A stretch of 33,984 bases of DNA from Bigelowiella natans CCMP2755 (taxonomy: Eukaryota; Cercozoa; Chlorarachniophyceae): contig ADNK01002586.1 of NCBI GenBank assembly GCA_000320545.1, positions 1 through 33,984 on the forward strand, written 5' to 3'. The number at the start of each line of letters is the position of its first letter. Within the stretch, counting starts at the first letter, position 1. Of the stretch, positions 27,542 through 33,984 are shown piece by piece. The notes beneath the pieces were generated by a model. That model had not been told where the DNA came from. It ran no database searches and saw nothing but the letters and a program-made list of their open reading frames with translations. The translations under genes and the position numbers were made by a program.

Positions 27542-30203
27542 TCAGAAAGATCCACGTACAAAACTTGGTCTTGATTCGTCCACGAAGTTTCCAAAAGCAG
27601 AAGTTACGTTAATATCAGGAGTCAAATGATCACTCCGACCAAGTTTAGAATCCCCATGGTTCACGACGGATGGACGACGAGCAATTTTCGAGGATTTCGC
27701 AAACCTTTTCCAGCAAAGAAAGACAAGGCGCATCTGTAGACCTTGCGAGCTTTGAACTTCTCTGCGGAAAATTGCTTTACATGGCAGCCCAGCCATGAGT
27801 TGCAACTCCTTATTTAAAAAGCTATTCATTAATTCCTCAGTATGCCGAGACTTTTTGCGGACGACCGAAATCAATCTGGCCATGAGCTTGCAGCATTCTG
27901 GAGGTAGGAACGGTACGTGGTGAGTATCGGTTTTCGCAGAATCGACAAAGCATTTCTTTTCTTCATGCCGCTGCTGCCCTTTCGACCCCTCCTCCTCCTC
28001 CTCATCTTCCTTCTCCTTTTTGATGGACAATGAATCCACACAACGCTCTATCTGTTCGAAGCTTCTGTAGGCGTCGGTAACGAACCAATGCAGAGTCTCA
28101 ACGAAGTCTGTCGCGACTTCAGGACCACAGTGCCTCAAGCGGGCGCTGTCTTCTGAAAACTCTTCCGGCCCATTCGGTCTATGAAGGGTTTCCTGATACT
28201 CCGAGTTCTTTCTGGAGATGTTCACGGCGACGATGGTGATGGGAATAGCAAGGCAAACGATGGATATAAACAGGATGTAGCTACTAAGGATACGCCCCGG
28301 AAGAGACGTCGGGTAGAGGTCACCGAAGCCTACAGTGGTAATGGTAACGACCATCCAATAGAAGGTGTCAGGGATAGACCGGAAGGGACTTCTCTCCTTC
28401 ATTCCATAGAAAGTCTCTCTCTCGTACATATTCATTTCTTCGCTCCACGTGCCCTGTTCGCAATAAAATATTATACTACTGCAGAAGATGGTCCATCCAA
28501 CCAAAACGACCCCGAAAGACACGAGGGGAACAAGCGAGGCATGTAATGCTTTTGTCAGGATCTCCAAGTTCTTCAGTCTCTTGAATAACCGAATGAGTCT
28601 AAGTAGGCGGAGGAGACGTACGACCCGCAGAAATGAAATGTCTGGGATAGTGGTGAACCTCTGGATGTAGAATGGGATGGTTGTAAAGAAGTCTATGATT
28701 GTCATCGGATTGAGCATCCAGATGTACATTTTGTAACAAGCGGATGGCTCTCTTCCGTTCTCATCTTCTGCAACGTCGTAGTAGCACCGTCGAAGAAATG
28801 CGCTCCGGGTGAAAGGCACGCTCAAGGAGCGACACGACAGCTCTACCGTGAATATTGCCACTACTACAGTGTCGATTATGGAAAATACAGGGGCTGTATC
28901 CCCGTCCTTGCTGCCGTAGTTTGGGTATCTATACTCCGGGAGCGACTCGGTTAACACAGACATCACGGATGTTACCACTGCAACTCGCACGAGCCATTGT
29001 AGGATTTTGCCGATTAATCCAGGATATTCATCTTCCCAAATCTGAAATGTCTTCTCCATGAAATTCCCCTCTTTAGGGAGCCAAAGTATTGGCTGAGAGG
29101 GTGGCTCTCTAGTGCCCCAAATCCGCATGGACTGCTTTCGTCGCAGCATCACGTGATACAATATCGACTGCGCCTTTGCCTTTGATTCTACTCTCCTATT
29201 CTCCCAAGGGTCAATTTTGTGGGTTACACTGGTTTTGTTGCTATTATCATTATTGACGCTACTGCTTGCATCGCTGCTATCATGATAGGACTCGGGGCTT
29301 TCTTCCATTTTACGTCGCTCCTCATCGCGTTCATACTCTCTCAAGAAGACATTGGTTACCACTGTGATGGGAATAGCGAAGAGCACGAGTGAGCAGATCA
29401 TGATTATGCATCCTGTCGCTCGGCCTTGTGGAGTGCTTGGGGCCTATTGAGCCAGATATGGCAGTAGTAGCAGCAGCAGCAGCAGCATAGGGATATAACT
29501 AAATGAGGAGTTGTGCGTTTGTGAAGGCATCTTGCTGCCTAGATAGTGAATCACCAGGACGTAAATTGTCTACTTGTGATAGTACAACGGCAAGGCGGCT
29601 TTCAAAGGCACATTTCTCTCTTGTCGCACCCTGGAGCGTAAAGCCGTTAATTTTTGTCCCACCGTGGTAAAGCGGAACAAAAATCATCGAGCATTTCCGT
29701 GCTCCAAGGATGAATAAAACACTAATATCTTTTTGCATTCTATGCATGCGCTATGGCACTACCATATCTCCATAGCCGACTGTGGTAAAGGTCTGGATCA
29801 CCCACCACATCGAGATGTACACCGAGGTAAATGGTGTAGGCTAAGGATGAGGGAAGACTTCTCAGTAAAAATGGAGATTGATGGTGAAAAATACATGGGG
29901 AACCGAACCATCTATCCAACTTCTAATGAAAAGAAATTCGCGATAGGAAATTTCCACTGAAGTATTCACAAGCTTTAAAATCAAAAAACTTAAGTAGTAG
30001 ATTATTCTGAACCGTCACAGATTCTTGACAACCCTTCCATTACACATTACAACCTACCTCTTTTTCGCCAAAGACGTTCTCACGGAGAAACTTCTCACGA
30101 TCAGAATCATAGACTCCTTCTTCGCACACGTATATGAAGCATGCGGCTATCAAGACGAAGACCAGAAGCAGCATAAAGACCTGATCAGTAGTGGTAATGA
30201 TAC

Positions 30204-30234
<31 letters not shown>

Positions 30235-31968
30235 AATTATAATCGCCCTCCACTATTGCAAAAACACATATAGGATGCGTAGAAAGCTTTTTCGCGAAGT
30301 TTTATCACGATTTGCAGTCGTCGTTCAAACTTGGAATGCCTTAAAGCAGGAATTATATGATGCAAAGCACCAAAATACCTGAGAAAGCATGTCAGCAGCG
30401 AGATACATAACGTTAGCAAGCAGCGGGATCATCCGATTTTCCCTGAACAGCTTCACCAGCCGAATCAATCTGCACAGCAGTGACAATCAATTAGAGAATT
30501 AGAACCCATCATACGCGGACATATGCTCATATCAAAGAGCAAGGGCAGAATAAGAACAACCGACAAGTTATAATTGACGAGTAAAGCAGCTTCTATCACC
30601 ACTACGTGGCGCAAAAGTTTAGGACTAATCGCGCTTTAAATTCTACTTGGCTAGCAACACGTGCGATTTCCGTGTGATTGGGTTGATACACTGTTAGGTT
30701 TTCGATCGTAATTGATCTTTCCGACCATCTGATAAAACGACACAACCTGCCTATCCTCAAGCTTGTAAGATTTATTGACTCCCCAGTTGCATTCTGAAAA
30801 AACACCATATACGGCAGCAGTGCATTTGATGAGACTGCTACGGAATAGCTACAGAATAAATAGCTGGCACGCGCATAGGTCTTGTGCACTATTCTATCGA
30901 ATCTGCTGGGTGTATGTCCAATGTTGTTCTCTAGACAAAACTTACTTCAAGATAGAAGGGCAAGATGGCAATAAGATCGATAATGTTCATTGGACGTAGA
31001 ATGAAGACTGCAGTTTTGTCCAAATGTACTTGAAGTTTTGGTGATATGCACGAAGAAAGGCATCCATTAAGAACGTAAAGCTCTTTTTCCTCCTCCCCCT
31101 CCTCTGGTGGTCCATACTCGCTGTAATCGATGGGACCCACTATCTTCTTCATTCGCCACACCCCAGTTATGATGTAGAGATAATTTGCAGAACTTGCAGT
31201 TAGCAGTCGCAACACATACTCTATAGTGAAAAAAATGGTGCATCCCATCTCTATCATGTCGAGCGCGGGTGCCGTATCGTTCTCTTCAGATCCGTATTTT
31301 GGGTATCGATACTCTGGAAGCGAACTAATAAGCTATCACGCACAGTAATGGAACATACCATCAGCCGATCAGCAATTCTTTTAAAAAAAACAAGAAAATT
31401 AACAGCACACCAGCTGTCATGTCACTTTCCTTTTTCCCTCGAGAATAGGTACAAAATTGTGGTGCATATTAGAGGCAAAAAAACTTCATCATGCAAATGA
31501 AAGGACGGTGGTACCAGAACTATGGTTGAAGTGACTACCATCGCTGAACTGTGCATATATGTAAATATATGCAGTGAGAAGAATTAATGAGAAGAAGCAA
31601 TGAGAAGTTCAGTTCGCGAAACGGAAAAGCACATTTACCTTAGAACAGAAAAAAAAACTGAAATGTAAGAGGAATTGTTGTCATCGACGACTTGAAACAG
31701 AAATAATCTAAATGTGTGGGCCTGGGGAAACCTGGAAGGAAAACACATATTAGTCAAATGAAGAAGAGGATGATATCCAACTATTACTACTCTATGTTCC
31801 TATCATCTCTCATTACCAAGGTTTCCTAGTTTCTATCTGAAGATTTTTGACAATTGCAGATTTTCCCTCTTGGGATTTAGAATGCGAATCAAGCCCATTG
31901 GTGATGGGACTCATTGGAACGCTCATGGGCTGCCCGGGCAGCGGTTCTCGGGCGTCCATCTCTTTCAT
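27542..31968 (-). CDS. Tandem two-domain voltage-gated potassium channel, 954 residues
   Basis: Eight exons join in phase: 31817-31968 (ATG 31968), 31639-31731, 30946-31324, 30747-30793, 30379-30469, 30058-30180, 29763-29840 and 27542-29443. Unit I: S1 with SVLSSLPEYRYPKYGS (about 75-95), S2 MGCTIFFTIEYVLRLL, S3 MNIIDLIAILPFYLE, S4 SLRIGRLIRLVKLFR (basic every third residue), pore WWVIQTFTTVGYGDM (filter 315-319), S6 AIPITVV (344-350). Unit II: S1 about 469-487 then SLPEYRYPNYGS, S3 MTIIDFFTTIPFYIQ, S4 LRVVRLLRLLRLIRLFKR (about 593-610), pore ITTVGFGDLYP (filter 691-695), S6 AIPITIV. S1-S3 resemble Shaker-type Kv channels, but there is no T1 domain, and PIT replaces the PVP bend. A Ser/Asn-rich linker joins the units. 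The cytosolic tail (about 735-954) has an acidic run and helices. An intron holds a (GAT)n run. Confidence 0.93.
30204..30234. repeat. (GAT)n run in Kv channel intron
   Basis: About 10 GAT units (ATC on the transcript), just upstream of the acceptor for the S5 exon 30058-30180. Confidence 0.9.
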
Positions 31969-32734
31969 ATTTCCCCCTATTTCTTCACCATCTCGCTTTA
32001 TATATAACCCTCTTTTTCTATTATAACGAGTGGAAGCCCCTCATATGAACTGGAAACTGGGGAATCTGCGCACACAGGGGGTGGGCATGACCATCCCTGC
32101 ACGTGTAGCTGTATTCGAGCGTTTCGGATATGTTTCTGCGGATCTACTGCCCGGTAATGGCCGGGAAATGAAATTTAACAAAATCACCGATGATTTTTAC
32201 CTTTTTTGGAGCTCTCCTGCTCATTTAATCCATTTTTGCCTCAGTAAGATCAATACCGACCAAATGATCTGTCGCAAGGTAAGAAAAACGGACTTTCCAG
32301 GGCTCTCATTCTGAAATTGTTCCATTTTTAGCCTTCACTACTGAAGAAAAAACAAATTCTTTTAGGTAAAAACAGGCAATGATGCCCTTGTCGTTCATCG
32401 CAAATCCATGCTATTTTTAGTCGCTAGTGGAAAATCTATGAATACTGATCATATCTGAGAGCTCTACTTTGCTTTTTCTCCCCCCCCTGCACAGAACACA
32501 GATACATTCCGTTTCGAGGTCAGGACATAATAATCCGCACAAAGAGGGAACAAGTTACCTTTTTGCGAATTCTACCTTCAAGTTTTCCCCCACCCCAGCC
32601 CTTTCCCTCTTTAAATCTTTTAATGCTCGTAGCTGGAGCGGCGACATCCCTTATCCCATCAAAGAAGGTCCTCCTCCTCCTCTAATTCCATAAAGGAAGA
32701 TTTTGTTCTATCTGACTAAATCATACTATTCTAG
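31969..32734. other. Upstream region of Kv and RING-CH genes; unresolved 5' exons
   Basis: The Kv channel start is at 31968. The upstream exons of the plus-strand RING-CH gene must begin soon after, so the shared promoter is short. A TATATATAA stretch lies near 32000. Possible exons include an ATG frame at 32045-32151 (MTIPARVAVFERFGYVSADLLP, ending at a GTAATG donor) and a short frame at about 32497-32520 (NTDTFRFE). I could not link them in phase to the RING-CH exon at 32735. Confidence 0.4.
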
Positions 32735-33442
32735 TGTGAGGATGAATACAAATGCAGTGAAAAATTGAATAATGATTCGAAAATATGCCGCCTCTGCTTC
32801 GAAACAGAAGACCAGGTTTGATGGTATCCTTAAAGTCCAGCACGATCAAGTTTCATGTTCATTCAAAATTTCACAGGAATCAATGATAGCTCCTTGTCTT
32901 TGCAGTGGAGATCAAAAATGGGTCGGTTCCAACTCCGTATCCAACAGCTTTTCCTCTAAAATGTGCTGGTGAAGGACCTAAGTAGTAATGCTATGGTTTC
33001 TTGTAGATTCATAGAAGCTGTCTCAATAAATGGAGAATCCAGGTCTGCAAAAATGTGAGCAAAACCAACTACTCGCTGCTGAATGAAAGTAAAATAATTA
33101 ACTTCATGATGTAATTCATTGACAATTCTATATTTTACTTCCAAATGCGGTGGAATCGAGCAGGAACAAATCCCCCATACATTCGAGCGATGTCCTACAT
33201 GTCGCTATGAATACATAACTCACATCAACACAAAGCAACTGACTTACCAGCAGAAGGTCAGGAGCTGATATTTTGACAGCTATCTCCTATAATATAACTT
33301 CGGACATAGTATTTCTCAGCCGAGTTCTTTCATCATGTAGATGGAATTTAGTGCACTTGTGACTCGAGACGTCCTTGTTTTGATAGCTGGAGTGATCATC
33401 TGTGTATTAATTGGAGCCTGGGTCATCTTCAGCATCGATCCA
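32735..33442 (+). CDS. RING-CH (MARCH-type) membrane E3 ubiquitin ligase, partial
   Basis: Probable membrane-anchored ubiquitin ligase. Five exons join in phase 0: 32735-32815, 32877-32921, 33007-33042, 33164-33256 and 33341-33442. The C4HC3 RING-CH finger is complete across four exons: CRLC, PCLC, HRSC and CPTC, with Trp in CLNKWR. Spacings are 12 between the second and third Cys, 7 before His, and 16 before the last pair, as expected for the family. A short loop (YEYITHINTKQ) leads to a transmembrane helix VLVLIAGVIICVLIGAWVIF ending at SIDP and a GTAAGC donor at 33443. A second helix would be expected further right, but I find no next exon before the window ends. N-terminal exons (with start) are upstream and unresolved. 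Confidence 0.85.
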
Positions 33443-33586
33443 GTAAGCTGATCATAGCAGTACACAATAAGTACCACAACTAACAACTTCTTTAAGAGGG
33501 TGGATGAGGAAGAGCGAAATATTTCACTATTTCTGCGGGTTGTTTGTATGGGCGAGATTGAGGACATTTATGATGATTTCAAACCG

Positions 33587-33668
<82 letters not shown>

Positions 33669-33677
33669 TATATATAT
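33587..33677. repeat. (TA)n core of the inverted repeat
   Basis: About 90 bases of TA dinucleotides with three short interruptions, nearly self-complementary overall. Suitable for cruciform extrusion. Confidence 0.95.
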
Positions 33678-33800
33678 GTCTCCAGTCCCGCCCATACCAC
33701 CGATCCGCATAAATACTGAAAGATTTCGCTCTTTCCCCTCCACCCTCTTAAAGAAGTTGTTGGTTGTGGTAATGATAGAGTACTGCTATGGGCGGCTTGG

Positions 33801-33877
33801 TGGATCGATGCTGAAGATGACCCAGGCTCCAATTAATACACAGATGATCACACTAGCTATCTAACAAGTACGTCTCG
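33801..33877 (-). pseudogene. Decayed inverted copy of RING-CH transmembrane exon
   Basis: The minus strand carries the same TM coding segment as 33365-33442. Relative to the left copy it has lost one base near the start of the helix, which brings stop codons into frame, and its GTAAGC donor is changed to CCAAGC. It is therefore unlikely to be spliced or translated. The intact left copy continues the RING-CH reading frame. Confidence 0.75.
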
Positions 33878-33984
33878 AAACACAAGTGCACTCATTCTAT
33901 CCACCTGACGAGAGATCTCGGGTGGAGAGATACTATCTCTGCAGTTCTCTCATTCGGAGATATCGGCGATATTGAAGCTTAGTG

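Larger units (their letters stand above)
33365..33878. repeat. Large inverted repeat around an AT palindrome
   Basis: The left arm (about 33365-33587) contains most of the RING-CH transmembrane exon and the following intron. The right arm (about 33667-33878) is its reverse complement with scattered substitutions and small indels. Matching landmarks are CGAGACGT at each outer edge, a shared run across the TM segment (ATCATCTGTGTATTAATTGG), and AACTTCTTTAAGAGGGTGGA. The centre is (TA)n with TGTATA and TACATA interruptions. Confidence 0.9.

Noticed and set aside
31490-31560. Minus-strand segment MVVTSTIVLV as the S1 helix of Kv unit I
   Set aside because: The exon pair 31639-31731 and 30946-31324 joins in phase and already gives a complete S1 (ISVFFSVLSSLPEYRYP); including this segment breaks the phase.
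33341-33442. Class C GPCR (GABA-B-like) transmembrane segment
   Set aside because: The helix followed by W-V-I-F-S-I-D-P first suggested a GPCR, but the upstream exons in phase form a full RING-CH finger, so this is the membrane anchor of a MARCH-type ligase.
33500-33864. Open frames rich in Tyr-Ile repeats or with the motif TLLKKLLVVV on both strands
   Set aside because: These are readings through the (TA)n core and the antisense strand of the inverted repeat, which is why similar peptides appear on opposite strands.

Overview
The window is nuclear DNA of an intron-dense eukaryote. Nearly every gene is split by short GT-AG introns, about 50-200 bp in most genes and longer where microsatellites lie in them, and many exons are only 25-120 bp. 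Three neighbouring genes encode proteins that begin with a secretory-type hydrophobic segment followed by a basic, Ser-rich stretch. One of them also carries an internal twin-arginine thylakoid-type signal. Such layered presequences point to a photosynthetic protist with a secondary plastid. No Phe-containing (ASAFAP-type) cleavage motif is visible, so a chlorarachniophyte such as Bigelowiella is my best guess, at low confidence. All exon boundaries were read by eye from splice signals, reading phase and protein-family fit.

Layout. (1) 95-4912 (-): an uninterrupted Ty1/copia Gag-Pol ORF. (2) 5986-9138 (-): an F-box/leucine-rich-repeat protein, about 17 or more exons. (3) 9481-11109 (+): nucleoside diphosphate kinase with a presequence, 8 exons that join exactly. 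(4) 12028-12744 (-): a coiled-coil protein. (5) 13166-14613 (-): an unknown protein with a presequence. (6) 15040-16196 (+): a predicted thylakoid-lumen protein, 6 exons. (7) 17041-17543 (-): a 107-residue coiled-coil protein. (8) 18308-19767 (+): an EF-hand protein of 201 residues, 9 exons. (9) about 20256-26108 (+): a large coiled-coil, Ser/Asp-rich protein whose introns are full of microsatellites. (10) 27542-31968 (-): a 954-residue potassium channel carrying two complete six-helix voltage-gated units in one chain. (11) about 32000 to beyond 33442 (+): a RING-CH (MARCH-type) membrane ubiquitin ligase, followed by a decayed inverted copy of its transmembrane exon around an AT palindrome.

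Gene order is strongly patterned. Most genes sit in head-to-head pairs with short shared upstream regions (F-box/NDK, 13166 gene/lumen protein, small coiled coil/EF-hand, Kv channel/RING-CH). The 3' flanks are longer (about 0.8-1.4 kb) and have a distinctive GCTAGC/TGCATG/TATA-rich composition.

The most notable item is the tandem two-domain Kv channel. Its exons 1-8 join in a single phase-consistent frame, both selectivity filters are intact (TVGYG and TVGFG), and both halves share the S1-S2 loop signature SLPEYRYP-x-YGS, which shows an internal duplication. Two chains instead of four would complete a pore.
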